The notes below the pieces were generated by a model that saw only the letters and a list, made by a program, of their open reading frames with translations, did not search any database and had not been told where the DNA came from. 64,000 nucleotides of DNA from Tardiphaga sp. (GTDB lineage: Bacteria > Pseudomonadota > Alphaproteobacteria > Rhizobiales > Xanthobacteraceae). Positions 8,595 through 17,548 of the stretch are shown one piece after another; positions within the stretch are counted from its first letter, which is position 1, and each line of letters starts with the position of its first letter. The stretch lies in NCBI GenBank assembly GCA_030147505.1, contig JASBVG010000092.1, positions 43,485-107,484 of the forward strand, given 5' to 3'. Position numbers and translations under genes: made by a program.

Positions 8595-9662
8595 CTAGCG
8601 TGCGACCACTTCAATTTCACCATCAACGCCATTCACGACGTTGAACGGCTTCTCGAACACCTTGCCCTCGTTCTTGGCGATGGCGCGATATTCGCCCTCG
8701 GCAAGGGTCACTTTCGGGAAAGCGCCGATGGATTCCTTGATAACGTCACCGGCCGGCGTGATCACGGACCACGCAGTGTTGGCCAGTGCCTCGCCACCCT
8801 TGTCGCTCACCAGCTTCATGGTGATGACAGCGGCACGATGAGTGACGGTGACATCGGTGAGCTTGCTCGCCTGCACACGGATGTCCGACCGCACGACCGA
8901 ATTGGCGTCGCCGTAATTCGAGATGATGTAGTAAGTGCCTTCCGGCAGCATCACGACGTCGCCGGCAGCGACACTCGGCACCAATGGGGTGCGTTCGCCG
9001 CCATCGAATTGGCTGCCCTTGTAGATGCCGAAGGAAATCTGGTTGGGCGCAATCTTGCTGCTGCCGACACGTCCTTCAATTCGCAGTCCGCCAGCCGGAA
9101 GCAGAAAGGCTTCGCGATCGACATCTGACTTGATCTTGACGGGCCTGACCGCACTGACAAGGCCAAGCGCCACATGCACCACGTAGCTGCCAGGCGGGAG
9201 CGGGATGTTCGGGGTTGCGGTGCGGTCCTCGCGCAGCAGCTTGAAGGCGCCGGTCTCATCGGGGCGATCGGAGTAAACGCGCCAGACCAGCCCGCCATTG
9301 ATGGACGGCAGATCCTTGCCATAGCGCGCGCTGAGGGCCAGCGTACCCTGGGCGGGCGTTACTGGCGTCTGCGCCAGCGACGGCGCCGGGGGCGCGACAT
9401 TGGCGATAGGCGGCTGCAGCAACGGCGCTGGGAGCGCGGGCGCGGCTGCCGGCCCGGAAGGCGGCGCCAGGCTAATGGCCGGGCCTGATGGCACGTCAGG
9501 GATATTCGCGGGCGGAACAGGCGCCGGGCGGTCGCTGAGGAACTGCGCGGAAGCAGATCGGGTAAACAAGGCGCCATGCGCCAGCACAAGCACCAGCGCT
9601 ACGGCCAGCCGCCCGAACCGGCCGGATGTTTGCAAATCAGGACCCCACGTCGTCATTGACAT
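8595..9662 (-). CDS. Exported proline-rich protein with beta-sandwich repeats
   Basis: The 355-residue product has a signal peptide (hydrophobic LAVALVLVLAHGALF, cleavage near ASAQ), then a Pro/Ala-rich linker to about residue 100. It continues with about three repeats of a short beta-sandwich unit. Each ends in a [LP]P.G[ST]Y or AEGEY turn (LPPGSYVVHVA, LPEGTYYIISN, LAEGEYRAIAK). This is like carboxypeptidase-regulatory or PEGA-type extracytoplasmic modules, which suggests a surface or periplasmic scaffold. No enzyme motif is visible. ATG at 9662 was chosen because it begins the signal peptide; an ATG two codons later is equally possible. The 200 bases between this gene and the GGDEF-EAL gene hold nothing I can assign. 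Confidence 0.7.
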   Translation of the reverse strand: MSMTTWGPDLQTSGRFGRLAVALVLVLAHGALFTRSASAQFLSDRPAPVPPANIPDVPSGPAISLAPPSGPAAAPALPAPLLQPPIANVAPPAPSLAQTPVTPAQGTLALSARYGKDLPSINGGLVWRVYSDRPDETGAFKLLREDRTATPNIPLPPGSYVVHVALGLVSAVRPVKIKSDVDREAFLLPAGGLRIEGRVGSSKIAPNQISFGIYKGSQFDGGERTPLVPSVAAGDVVMLPEGTYYIISNYGDANSVVRSDIRVQASKLTDVTVTHRAAVITMKLVSDKGGEALANTAWSVITPAGDVIKESIGAFPKVTLAEGEYRAIAKNEGKVFEKPFNVVNGVDGEIEVVAR

Positions 9663-9908
9663 GCTTTTCAACGAAAACACGGCAAATTCAAGCCTTGACG
9701 AAGATACCGCGACATTCGGCGCGGGACTGCCCACAGCGCTATGGCGGTCTGCCGTGAAAGTCCTCCGGCCGTCGACATGCAGTCATATTCGACGCCTAAG
9801 TGTCGGCTACACCGCGTAAATGATGAATGGCCGATCGTCTGGCATGATGGCGTTGTTGCGCCTAGAATGCCCGGCAGCGTTGGGAGTTTTCGTTTGCTGG
9901 AGTTATTG

Positions 9909-10961
9909 ATGGGGCGCAGCCAGAGCGGCGCGAACGGTCGTGACAAACCGGGACTTGGCAGCGTTCGCCGTCCGGTGGTCGGGCTGGCGCTCGGCGGTGG
10001 TGCGGCCCGCGGATTCGCCCATATTGGCGTGCTGCGCACCCTTCTCGCCCATGGCATCGTCCCCAATGTGGTGGTCGGCACATCCATCGGCGCCGTGGTC
10101 GGCGGCTGCTACGCCACCGGCCATCTCGATACATTCGAGGAATGGGCACGCGGGCTGCAGCCACGCAACATTTTCGGCTATCTTGACATCCGCCTAAATG
10201 GCTCCGGCCTGATCGGCGGTAACAAGCTGGCCGCCCAGCTCGAGGCCTCCATCGGCGCGCAACTGATTGAAGACCTGCCCGTGAAATTCGCCACTGTGGC
10301 CACGGAAGTGCGCACCGGCCACGAAATCTGGCTCACCCATGGCCGCGTCGTGGACGCCATGCGCGCTTCCTACGCCCTGCCCGGCATTTTCTCGCCTATT
10401 CTGGTCGGCGATCGCTGGCTGGTGGATGGCGCGCTGGTCAATCCGGTTCCGGTTTCCGCTGCCCGCGCGCTTGGCGCCGAGATCGTCATTGCCGTCAATC
10501 TCAGCAACGACGTGTTCGGGCATTCGATCACGATCTTCGACCATGGCAGCAGCGCAGAGGCGGTCGAGCCCGTGGTCGAACCGGAAGCCCCGGCGAAGCC
10601 GAAGCGCAGCTTCACCAGCTTCTTCTCGGCCGAGCGCACCGTCAAACGTGAATTCTTCGGCAGCAGCGAGCGGCCCGGCATTTCCACGGTGATGGTCGAC
10701 GCCTTCAACATCATGCAGGACCGCATCACCCGCGCCCGGCTTGCCGGCGATCCGCCGGACATGCATATCGCGCCGCGCGTCGGCCAGTTTGGCCTGTTCG
10801 ATTTTCATCGCGCCGACGACATGATCAAGCATGGCTCCCGCGCGACCGAACGGGCCATCGAAGGTATTCAGGAAGCCATCGAGATGCTGGTCCCCGAAGC
10901 GGCCAGATCGCCCGCGCCTGCCGTGGCGCAGAAGAAGCCGGCCGCCTCGCAGGACCAGTGA
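9909..10961 (+). CDS. Patatin-like phospholipase
   Basis: This 350-residue protein carries the patatin Ser-Asp dyad: an oxyanion loop GGGAARG (about 29-35), nucleophile Ser59 in GTSIG and Asp173 in DGA. The arrangement matches the RssA/YchK group of bacterial lipid acyl hydrolases. The last 100 residues, after ITIFDHG, form a charged extension ending in Pro/Ala/Lys-rich sequence. The start at 9909 is supported by GGAG at 9899-9902; the frame is open to 9741 but that part is not patatin-like. No signal peptide is seen. It converges with the CBS gene, 15 bases apart. Confidence 0.88.
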   Translation: MGRSQSGANGRDKPGLGSVRRPVVGLALGGGAARGFAHIGVLRTLLAHGIVPNVVVGTSIGAVVGGCYATGHLDTFEEWARGLQPRNIFGYLDIRLNGSGLIGGNKLAAQLEASIGAQLIEDLPVKFATVATEVRTGHEIWLTHGRVVDAMRASYALPGIFSPILVGDRWLVDGALVNPVPVSAARALGAEIVIAVNLSNDVFGHSITIFDHGSSAEAVEPVVEPEAPAKPKRSFTSFFSAERTVKREFFGSSERPGISTVMVDAFNIMQDRITRARLAGDPPDMHIAPRVGQFGLFDFHRADDMIKHGSRATERAIEGIQEAIEMLVPEAARSPAPAVAQKKPAASQDQ

Positions 10962-10976
10962 TCGCGAACACGGAGG

Positions 10977-11405
10977 TCAAGCCGTCCCGATATATTCGCG
11001 CAGCGCTTCTTGCTCGTTCTCGTATTCGCTGACGCGCGACTTGACGACGTCGCCGATCGAGATCAGCCCGACCACGCGGCCGTCATCGAGCACCGGCAGA
11101 TGGCGGAATTTGCCATTGGTCATGCGTTCCATGATCCAGCCCACCGTATCGGAGGGCGAACAGGTCACGACCTTCCGCGTCATCACCGCACCGACTTCCT
11201 CATCCAGTGCGCCAGCGCCGCGCTCGGCAATCACACGCACGATGTCACGTTCGGAAATAATGCCGTCAATCTCATGCTTCGTCATCACCAGCACGGCGCC
11301 GATCTTGCGCTCGGTGAGCAGCTTGACCACCGACGACACCGTGTCGCTCGGTGCGACGCTGACGATGTGATGGCCCTTACCGTCGAGAATTGCACTAACC
11401 AGCAT
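10977..11405 (-). CDS. CBS-domain pair protein
   Basis: The protein has 142 residues consisting of two CBS motifs in tandem (about 8-60 and 72-125) and little else. Repeated features are IGAVLVM..EIDGIISERDIVR and RHLPVLDDGRVVGLISIGDVV. Such stand-alone CBS pairs bind adenosine ligands (AMP, ATP, NADH) and regulate partner proteins; the partner is not evident here. An in-frame GTG at 11420 is rejected because the ribosome site GAGGAGG lies inside that extension, correctly spaced for the ATG at 11405. Confidence 0.9.
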   Translation of the reverse strand: MLVSAILDGKGHHIVSVAPSDTVSSVVKLLTERKIGAVLVMTKHEIDGIISERDIVRVIAERGAGALDEEVGAVMTRKVVTCSPSDTVGWIMERMTNGKFRHLPVLDDGRVVGLISIGDVVKSRVSEYENEQEALREYIGTA

Positions 11406-11636
11406 TTGTCGCCTCCTCACTGACCAAGCCCTTCAGATGAGCGCGGTCTTTCCTTCTTGTTTCCAACAAGCGGTTACGGAGGCGAAGCTCGATGGTCGTG
11501 CAGATGGTGATCGAGCCTGACCACCGCTCACCCAGAACGGATTCGGCCTCGAGAGCCGAACCAGCCGGCGTGAGTCACCTGTCTAATCTGTAATGATGGG
11601 GGAAGTGCACTGCACCCGCAAGGCGGGAACGCGCGC

Positions 11637-12413
11637 TCAGTGCAAGTCCGGCATGTCCGACGAGGATGGCTCGGAATCTGTGCGCTGCACCCGCGGGATG
11701 GGATCGAACAGCGAAAACAGCAGCAGACCGGCGAAAAAGCCGCCGATATGCGCCTGCCAGGCAACAGTTGCCCCCTCGCTGCCGACCGCGATCGAGCCCA
11801 CGCCGAAGATGATGTTGACCCCGAACCAGACGGCGAGGAAGCCGATCACACGCGGATCGCGCAGCGCGCGGAACAGCGGCAACGCCGGCACCCGCGCAGC
11901 CTGATCGGCATCGCCGCGATTGAACGAGAGGAAACTGCCGCGCACGAAAGCAAAACGGATCGCCGCCGCCATCGCACCGGAGACCGAGGCCGAGGCGCCG
12001 ATCATTGGTGCAAGTTCATGCTCATGGGTGGCCAGATGCGCAGCCGCTCCGGCAATCGCCGTTACCGCCATGAACAGGAAAAACCGCACTGCGCCGAAGC
12101 GGCGCGCCAACGCGCTGCCGAACGGGAGCAGCCACAAAATGTTGAAGCCGATATGGCTGAGATTGGCGTGCAGCAGCGAGTAGGTAACGAAGGTCCAAAT
12201 CTCCGCCCCGGTACCGCCCGGAAACGGCATTGACAGCAGCGTCTGGTCGTAGCGCTTGGGGATGAAGCCGAACAGCTCAATGGTCCAGTAGTCCCAATCG
12301 ACCGGCAGCAGCACGCGGATGACATGAATGACCGCGAGCAGACTGACATAGGCCGTCAGCGCGCCCGGCAGGGTCAGGATCGGTTCGCGCGGGGGATTTT
12401 CTGAGGGGTCCAA
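11637..12413 (-). CDS. Rhomboid family intramembrane serine protease
   Basis: The 258-residue product has about six hydrophobic helices. It shows the rhomboid signature: HANLSHIGFN in helix 2 (His82, His87, Asn91), Ser141 in GASASVSG and His222 in AHIGGFFAG, giving the intramembrane Ser-His dyad. The cytoplasmic tail after LFDPIPRV is polar. The apparent start is a TTG at 12413; no ATG or GTG lies upstream in frame before a run of unlikely residues, so the start is less sure than the call. Substrates are unknown. The 230 bases between this gene and the CBS gene contain nothing assignable. Confidence 0.9.
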   Translation of the reverse strand: MDPSENPPREPILTLPGALTAYVSLLAVIHVIRVLLPVDWDYWTIELFGFIPKRYDQTLLSMPFPGGTGAEIWTFVTYSLLHANLSHIGFNILWLLPFGSALARRFGAVRFFLFMAVTAIAGAAAHLATHEHELAPMIGASASVSGAMAAAIRFAFVRGSFLSFNRGDADQAARVPALPLFRALRDPRVIGFLAVWFGVNIIFGVGSIAVGSEGATVAWQAHIGGFFAGLLLFSLFDPIPRVQRTDSEPSSSDMPDLH

Positions 12414-12588
12414 GGCGGCACGGTCTGTAACGGCTCTGGCGAGCGATGCTCCAGATAGGCGGGTTTTGTGCCGCGATGCAAGATGGGGGTATCAACATCC
12501 GCCGCCCGGATGAAGCCGAATGCGCATCACGCAATCCGCCGGCTCCATCCGGGCCGTACGGCCATCGGTCCTAGGACTTGTCGTCCCA

Positions 12589-12861
12589 TCACTTGGCCGG
12601 TTTGACAACGTCGCCGGACGCAGGATCGATGCGGATCTCTATCTCAGCGCCGTTGCGGTCGAAGCCTTCGATCTCCCAGCATCCCCTGCTACGCTTGGCC
12701 TTCTTGATCGCATAGCCCAGCGCTTCGGCTTTTTCGATCGCCTTGTCGATCGACACGCCTTGTTCAGTTGCAGTTGGCTTGCAGACAACGTCATCGGCGC
12801 GCGCGATGCTTGCAGCGAGGCCGAGAGAGGCAGCAATCAAGGCAATGGGGGCGTATTGCAT
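12589..12861 (-). CDS. Small exported PepSY-type protein
   Basis: This 90-residue protein has a signal peptide (QYAPIALIAASLGLAASIARA, about 2-22) and a PepSY-like domain. Features are AIEKAEALGYAIKKAKRSRGCWEIEGFD, then a basic/acidic strand pair ending IRIDPASGDVVKPAK. PepSY-type domains are thought to modulate proteases or signalling in the periplasm. ATG at 12861 has AAAGGAA nine bases ahead; a frame start at 12900 lacks this. It diverges from a small membrane protein and the PepSY-regulator-kinase operon, suggesting a shared control region at 12862-12993. Confidence 0.75.
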   Translation of the reverse strand: MQYAPIALIAASLGLAASIARADDVVCKPTATEQGVSIDKAIEKAEALGYAIKKAKRSRGCWEIEGFDRNGAEIEIRIDPASGDVVKPAK

Positions 12862-12993
12862 GACAATTCCTTTCAATGTGTTGGGCGGCCGTGATGCCAT
12901 ATCGCGCCCGACGGCTTCCTGACATGGCCTGTCAGGAAGCCGTCAGCGAGGCATCGGTAGGTTCGGGACATGTTCAACCACCGGAGATGTCCC

Positions 12994-13248
12994 ATGCTGC
13001 CCGCCATGTTCCTGATTGCCGTCACCCTGCCCCTGATGGCTGCGGTGGAATTGCGTTTCGACACTTTCGTGATCCTGATGATTCTGGTCTGCGCGGTGGC
13101 CGGCTTGACGGCACCGGCGGGCGGAGGTCACCCTGCATCGAATGCACGCCGGCCGATGGGCGCGCCAAACGATCCTGCCAGCGAGACCGATGACAAGCCA
13201 CTCCAGAAACCGGCAAAGCATATGCGCGAATCCGCGCTGGCTGGGTGA
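12994..13248 (+). CDS. Small hydrophobic hypothetical protein
   Basis: It encodes 84 residues with two adjoining hydrophobic stretches (about 2-17 and 22-40) and then a polar, Pro-rich tail, so probably a small membrane protein. GGAG at 12983-12986 is well placed for the ATG at 12994. It lies 30 bases before the PepSY gene and may head that operon. No family is recognised, and overlapping antisense frames are also open, so coding status is moderate. Confidence 0.45.
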   Translation: MLPAMFLIAVTLPLMAAVELRFDTFVILMILVCAVAGLTAPAGGGHPASNARRPMGAPNDPASETDDKPLQKPAKHMRESALAG

Positions 13249-13278
13249 GCCTTGAGACGCGATGACCCGGAGCACGCG

Positions 13279-13629
13279 ATGACAATGCGCGCCAGCGCAA
13301 TCACCCGCAACGGCATCCTGATCGGCACCGTTCTCGCCGCTCTCATCGCCGTTAGCGCCACGGTGCCGATGGCCGTTGCCAGGGATGACAAGTCTGACTG
13401 CAAACGCGCGCAGGACTGTGCCTTGCAAGCACTCAAGGGTGGAGAGATTCGTCCTTTAACCGACGTGCTGGCGGTCGCTCGCGACAAGCTGCCCGGCGAG
13501 GTTATCAAGGTCGAACTCGATCGCGACGATGGAATCTGGATCTATGAGATCAAGGTGCTCACAGAATCCGGGAAACGACGGAAGATCGAGATTAATGCGC
13601 AGACCCTTGCTGTCATCAAGATCGATTGA
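13279..13629 (+). CDS. Exported PepSY-domain protein
   Basis: The product has 116 residues, with a signal peptide ending near AVARD (about residue 35) and a PepSY domain. That domain has the LTDVLAVARDKLPGEVIKVELDRDDGIWIYEIKVL start and a final KIEINAQTLAVIKID strand. It precedes a response regulator (3 bases) and sensor kinase in one operon. In such operons the PepSY protein is a plausible periplasmic accessory of the kinase; this is inferred from position. GGAG at 13269-13272 supports ATG at 13279. Confidence 0.8.
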   Translation: MTMRASAITRNGILIGTVLAALIAVSATVPMAVARDDKSDCKRAQDCALQALKGGEIRPLTDVLAVARDKLPGEVIKVELDRDDGIWIYEIKVLTESGKRRKIEINAQTLAVIKID

Positions 13630-13632
13630 GCC

Positions 13633-14298
13633 ATGCGCATCCTGGTCGTAGAGGACGAACCGCGCATCACCGCAGATATCCGCCACGGGTTGGAAGCTGC
13701 GAATTACGCGGTGGAGACAGTCGCAGACGGCAACGAGGCTTGGTTCAAGGGCGAGACTGAAGATTACGATGCCATCGTGCTCGATCTCGGTCTGCCCAAG
13801 CTCGATGGACTCTCGGTACTGCGCCGACTGCGCGAGGCAGGCATCGCGACACCGGTGCTGGTGCTCACCGCACGCGACGGCTGGCGCGACAAGGTGGAAG
13901 GCATCGACGCCGGGGCTGACGACTATCTGGCGAAGCCGTTCCGGATGGAAGAGTTGCTAGCCCGGTTGCGTGCAATCACGCGCCGTGCGGCCGGGCAAGC
14001 ATCTGCGTTGATCAAGGCTGGCCCGCTCGAACTCGATACGCGCTCCCAGACCGCCACCATCGATGGCCGCTCACTCGCACTCACGGCGATGGAATATCGC
14101 CTGCTCGCTTATCTACTGCTGCATCGCGGGCGCACCATGTCGCAGGGCGAATTGCTCGAACACATCCATGCCGGCGACACCGATCGCGACATCAACGCCA
14201 TCGAAGCCATTGTCGCGCGGCTTCGCAAAAAGCTCGGCATTCCCCTGATCGAAACGCATCGCGGTCGCGGCTATTGCATTCCGGCAGAGCCATCGTGA
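13633..14298 (+). CDS. OmpR/PhoP-family response regulator
   Basis: It encodes 221 residues. The receiver domain has the acidic pair in VEDEP, phospho-acceptor Asp51 in VLDLGLPKLDG, Thr79 and Lys101 in LAKPF. The C-terminal winged helix (about 125-218) ends in the typical ETHRGRGYCI. It works with the kinase encoded right after it: the kinase GTG start overlaps the regulator stop (GTGA at 14295-14298). The closest named types are PhoP, FeuP and similar regulators; the regulon cannot be told here. Confidence 0.93.
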   Translation: MRILVVEDEPRITADIRHGLEAANYAVETVADGNEAWFKGETEDYDAIVLDLGLPKLDGLSVLRRLREAGIATPVLVLTARDGWRDKVEGIDAGADDYLAKPFRMEELLARLRAITRRAAGQASALIKAGPLELDTRSQTATIDGRSLALTAMEYRLLAYLLLHRGRTMSQGELLEHIHAGDTDRDINAIEAIVARLRKKLGIPLIETHRGRGYCIPAEPS

Positions 14299-15647
14299 AC
14301 ACGCGCTCCCTTGCGTTCCGATTGAGTTGCGCGGCCGCGCTGGCGATTGCCATCGCACTCGGCCTCGCTGCATTCGGGCTTCGCACCATCTTCAATCAGG
14401 AGATTGAACGCCGCGCCGCAGCCGAACTCGGCCAGATCGTGGTGGCGCTCGCAGGTCAGGTCAAAATCGACGCAAGCGGCACGCCCTCGCTGGAAGCCCC
14501 GATGTCCGATCCGCGCTTCGAGAAGCCTTATGGCGGCCTCTATTGGCAGATCAGTCAGGGCGAGAATCGTGTGCGCTCGCGCTCGCTCTGGGACTTCTCG
14601 CTCACCGTCCCCGAAGCACAGCATGGCGACGCCCGCTGGGCCACCGATCTCGCCGGCCCCGATCATGCAAATCTGCTGGCCGTCGTGCAGACCATCACGG
14701 TGACATCACTGTCGGGACCGGATGCGCGTCTGCAGATCGTGGCCGCATTGGAGCGAACCGATCTCGCCGCCTCCCAGCAATATCTATTCAGATTGCTGGT
14801 GCTATCGCTGAGCGCCCTCGGCCTCATCCTCATCGTCGCGATGTCGATTTTCATCCGCCTCGCTCTACGTCCATTCGATGCATTAGGGCGCGGGCTGCGG
14901 CGCATCCACGCCGGTACCAGCCGCACGCTTGGCGGCCGCTTCCCGGACGAAGTGCAGCCAGTGGTGAACGATCTCAATCGGCTGATCGCCTTTCAGGATG
15001 CCGCCTTGGAGCGCGCCAAGACGCACGCCGCCGATCTCGCCCACGGATTGAAGACGCCGCTGGCGATTCTCGGCGCCGTCGCCAGACAGGCGCGACACGA
15101 CGACCGGAACAAACTCGCCGACCCCATCGACGAGCAGATCATGCTGATGGGCAAACAGGTTGATCGCGTCCTCGCGCGGGCGCGGGCCGGTGTCTCGGCT
15201 GCACTGAGCCGCGGCGCCATTCCGGTGGGGCCTGTGGCCGACAAGATCGTTCGCGCCTTGCGCCGCCTGCCCGACGATCGTGGTCTGCAATGGCAGTGCG
15301 ATATCGCTCGCGACGCCAGCTTCCCCGGCGACGAGGGCGACCTCACCGAGATCTTGGCCAATCTGCTCGACAATGCCCGCAAATGGGCCACAACGCGTGT
15401 GCACCTCATTGTGACACAAAGCGCCGATCATACCGTGCTGCGCGTCGAGGACGACGGCCCAGGCATGCAACCCGACCAGATGCAGCAGATCGGACGCGGA
15501 TTGCGCTGGGACGAGACGCTGCCCGGCACCGGCTTCGGCCTCGCGATTACGCGCGATCTTGCCGAGGCCTATCGGGGACGGATCGAGCTGGAGCGGTCGC
15601 CACTAGGCGGACTGACGGTCGCCGTGATCGTCCCGAGGCCGGTCTGA
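14295..15647 (+). CDS. PhoQ/FeuQ-type sensor histidine kinase
   Basis: This 450-residue membrane kinase has helices at about 11-30 and 164-188 around a periplasmic sensor of about 130 residues, then a HAMP-like linker, a dimerisation helix with phospho-acceptor His250 in DLAHGLKTPL, and an ATPase domain. N, G1 and G2 boxes are visible as NLLDNARKWA, VEDDGPGM and GTGFGLAI. The H-box sequence is that of the PhoQ-like subfamily. It phosphorylates the regulator encoded upstream. The GTG start is chosen from the four-base overlap with the regulator gene. Confidence 0.92.
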   Translation: MNTRSLAFRLSCAAALAIAIALGLAAFGLRTIFNQEIERRAAAELGQIVVALAGQVKIDASGTPSLEAPMSDPRFEKPYGGLYWQISQGENRVRSRSLWDFSLTVPEAQHGDARWATDLAGPDHANLLAVVQTITVTSLSGPDARLQIVAALERTDLAASQQYLFRLLVLSLSALGLILIVAMSIFIRLALRPFDALGRGLRRIHAGTSRTLGGRFPDEVQPVVNDLNRLIAFQDAALERAKTHAADLAHGLKTPLAILGAVARQARHDDRNKLADPIDEQIMLMGKQVDRVLARARAGVSAALSRGAIPVGPVADKIVRALRRLPDDRGLQWQCDIARDASFPGDEGDLTEILANLLDNARKWATTRVHLIVTQSADHTVLRVEDDGPGMQPDQMQQIGRGLRWDETLPGTGFGLAITRDLAEAYRGRIELERSPLGGLTVAVIVPRPV

Positions 15648-15666
15648 CGGTTCCGCGCAACGAAAA

Positions 15667-15695
15667 AGGGAGAGCCCCTGAGAAAGGCTCTCCCT
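15667..15695. terminator. Strong hairpin after the two-component operon
   Basis: AGGGAGAGCC (15667-15676) pairs perfectly with GGCTCTCCCT (15686-15695) around nine bases. The A-run that precedes it gives a T-tract only on the minus strand, so on the plus strand it would be a hairpin without the classic U-tail. It lies 20 bases after the kinase stop and most likely ends or protects that transcript. Confidence 0.65.
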
Positions 15696-16055
15696 GGTCT
15701 GATCGATCTTCTCGCGCCGGGCGACATGCCATCGGCCGAAAGGCCGACACCCCCACCCCTCCCCGCGCGGTGACCGTCTTGTTTGACGACAACCCTGTGT
15801 AAGCGCACGGACCGGGCCGCTGGAGACAGCCCGCTCCGCTCTGGAGTGAGAGCAGAATACCCGTTGTCCCCCGATCCGCAAGAATATGGTGAAGATAACG
15901 TTAACGCCGGAAAGCCAAGCCGACTCAGTGGAAAACACGGTTTCCGGCATGGACGCTGCAATGACCCGTCTGCACAACATGTAGCGGTCGGCAATGGATG
16001 GATTCGGGACAGATTTGTCCCTGATCGCCAGCTGACCGGGTCAGGATCAGCGCGC
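15696..16055. other. Intergenic stretch, no gene seen
   Basis: About 360 bases between the two-component operon terminator and the PAS_5 gene. A reading frame is open from 15783 into the next gene, but its translation is compositionally unlike a protein and has no ribosome site. The stretch presumably carries the promoter of the PAS_5 gene; I cannot point to one. Confidence 0.5.
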
Positions 16056-16613
16056 ATGAAACATCCTTCGAACCGGAAGTTTTTCGCCTATTGGGACGAA
16101 AAGCGCGGTTTTGCGCGTGCGCCCGATCGCAGCGAGATCGAGCCCGGACCGATGCGCGAGCTGCTCGGCGACATCTTCGTGCTGGGCTACGACAAGACCG
16201 CCAATTTCCCGTTTCGCGTCGCCGGTACCAGAGTTTGTGCCCTGCTCGGCCGCGACCTGAAGAACAAGCCGTTTCCCGAACTGTTCGCCCTCGCCGGCCG
16301 CGGCGAGATGGAAGAGATGATCACCGTCGTCTCGGAAGAACAGCTGGTCGCTGTGGCCGGCGTCACGGCCCACACCGAGTTCGGCGACAAGGCGCATCTG
16401 GAACTGCTGCTGCTGCCCTTCGCGGCACGCGCGCATACGCCCATCAGCCTGACCGGCCTCCTGGCGCCGATGACGCCGTTCAACGGCCGGCTCGGTCCCA
16501 TGCAGGTCACGTCCTACCGTTATCTTGCACATCAGCCACAGCGCTTTGCGCCGCGCGTGATGCGCAAGCTGCAGGCTGCACGCGGCCTTATGGTCTATGA
16601 AGGCGTGAGCTGA
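16056..16613 (+). CDS. PAS_5 (DUF1457) family protein
   Basis: This 185-residue soluble protein starts MKHPSNRKFFAYWDEKRG and continues with the alphaproteobacterial PAS_5 pattern: APDRSEIEPGPMRELLGDIFVLG, then FPFRVAGTRVCALLGRDLKNKPF. The family is a PAS-like fold found in Rhizobiales, often near PilZ proteins as here; ligand and role are unknown. The frame is open for 91 codons further upstream, but family members begin at this ATG. AGGA lies ten bases ahead. The PilZ gene follows after 127 bases. Confidence 0.85.
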   Translation: MKHPSNRKFFAYWDEKRGFARAPDRSEIEPGPMRELLGDIFVLGYDKTANFPFRVAGTRVCALLGRDLKNKPFPELFALAGRGEMEEMITVVSEEQLVAVAGVTAHTEFGDKAHLELLLLPFAARAHTPISLTGLLAPMTPFNGRLGPMQVTSYRYLAHQPQRFAPRVMRKLQAARGLMVYEGVS

Positions 16614-16740
16614 CGATTTCCGCACGACCTCAGTTCAGCGCGACCCGAATGGTCGCGCAAAAGTGGTATATGTAACGCCGCATTAACCTTGCCCGCCTTA
16701 CGGTCGGTACGAAATTCTCCGCAGGACCGGCCTGACACCG

Positions 16741-17355
16741 ATGGCGCTCGCCCAGACCAAATCGATTCTTCCCTCCGCAGAAGAACGGCGACGCTTCCAG
16801 CGCGTAAAAGTCCACCTGCTCGGCCGCTACATGCTGCCGGACCGCCGCGAATTCCCGTGCCAGGTCATCAACATGTCCCCCGGCGGCCTGGCGCTGCTCG
16901 GCCCGGGCATCGGTCAGGTCGGCGACCGCGTCATCGCCTATCTCGACCATATCGGCCGCGTCGAAGGCAAGATTGCCCGTATCATCGACAACGGTTTTGC
17001 GATGACCGTCGGCGCGACGCCGCGCAAGCGCGACAAGCTGGCGGCGCAGCTCACCTGGCTCGCCAACCGCGACATCCTCAATCTGCCGGAAGACCGCCGG
17101 CACGATCGTATCGTGCCGCGTAATCCGATTGCCGTGCTCACCCTGGAAGACGGCATCCAGATGAATGGCCGCATCATCGACCTGTCGCTGTCCGGCGCCG
17201 CCATCGCGGCGGAGAAACGTCCGCCGCTGAATGCCCAGGTCATGCTGGGCCGCATCCCCTCGCGCGTGGTCCGTCACCTCGAAGACGGCTTTGCGCTGGA
17301 GTTCGCGCACGAGCAGTCGCCGGATACGTTGGAAGACAGCGTCAACGCGCGGTAA
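16741..17355 (+). CDS. Double PilZ-domain protein
   Basis: The 204-residue product has two PilZ-like modules. The first (about 15-95) has ERRRFQRVKV and INMSPGGLALL, which match the c-di-GMP-binding RxxxR and [DN]xSxxG motifs. The second (about 115-195) has RHDRIVPRNP and IDLSLSGAAI. Both appear able to bind c-di-GMP. No effector domain is attached. It lies between the PAS_5 protein and the LapG-like protease, a setting that suggests a c-di-GMP-responsive surface or envelope function; this is inferred. Confidence 0.88.
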   Translation: MALAQTKSILPSAEERRRFQRVKVHLLGRYMLPDRREFPCQVINMSPGGLALLGPGIGQVGDRVIAYLDHIGRVEGKIARIIDNGFAMTVGATPRKRDKLAAQLTWLANRDILNLPEDRRHDRIVPRNPIAVLTLEDGIQMNGRIIDLSLSGAAIAAEKRPPLNAQVMLGRIPSRVVRHLEDGFALEFAHEQSPDTLEDSVNAR

Positions 17356-17436
17356 ACGCGAAAGCGCACCAAGTCGCTTTTTTGCAGTGTTATGAGAGCG
17401 CTATCTGCAGCAGCAGATACTGCGCGCCGTCGGCAG

Positions 17437-17455
17437 GTTAACCGCTGCGGTTAAC
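17437..17455. promoter_or_regulatory. Perfect 19-bp palindrome
   Basis: GTTAACCGC-T-GCGGTTAAC is a perfect inverted repeat in the PilZ / BTLCP intergenic region, 205 bases ahead of the protease start. It has the size of a dimeric repressor operator and lacks a T-tail, so it is not a classic terminator. Confidence 0.55.
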
Positions 17456-17514
17456 GCGCAGGGCGCGACATGCGCTCCCCTCCTGATTTCGCAGTACTTC
17501 TGCGATTAACGCGC

Positions 17515-17548
17515 CAAATTTGATGCAAACCCGATTGCATCAAATTTG
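17515..17548. promoter_or_regulatory. 14-bp perfect inverted repeat upstream of BTLCP gene
   Basis: CAAATTTGATGCAA (17515-17528) and TTGCATCAAATTTG (17535-17548) are exact inverted copies separated by ACCCGA. The AT-rich 34-base element stands out against its GC-rich surroundings and lies 112 bases before the protease start. No U-tract follows. An operator or a transcript-stabilising stem are both possible. The remaining bases of 17356-17659 show nothing further. Confidence 0.6.
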
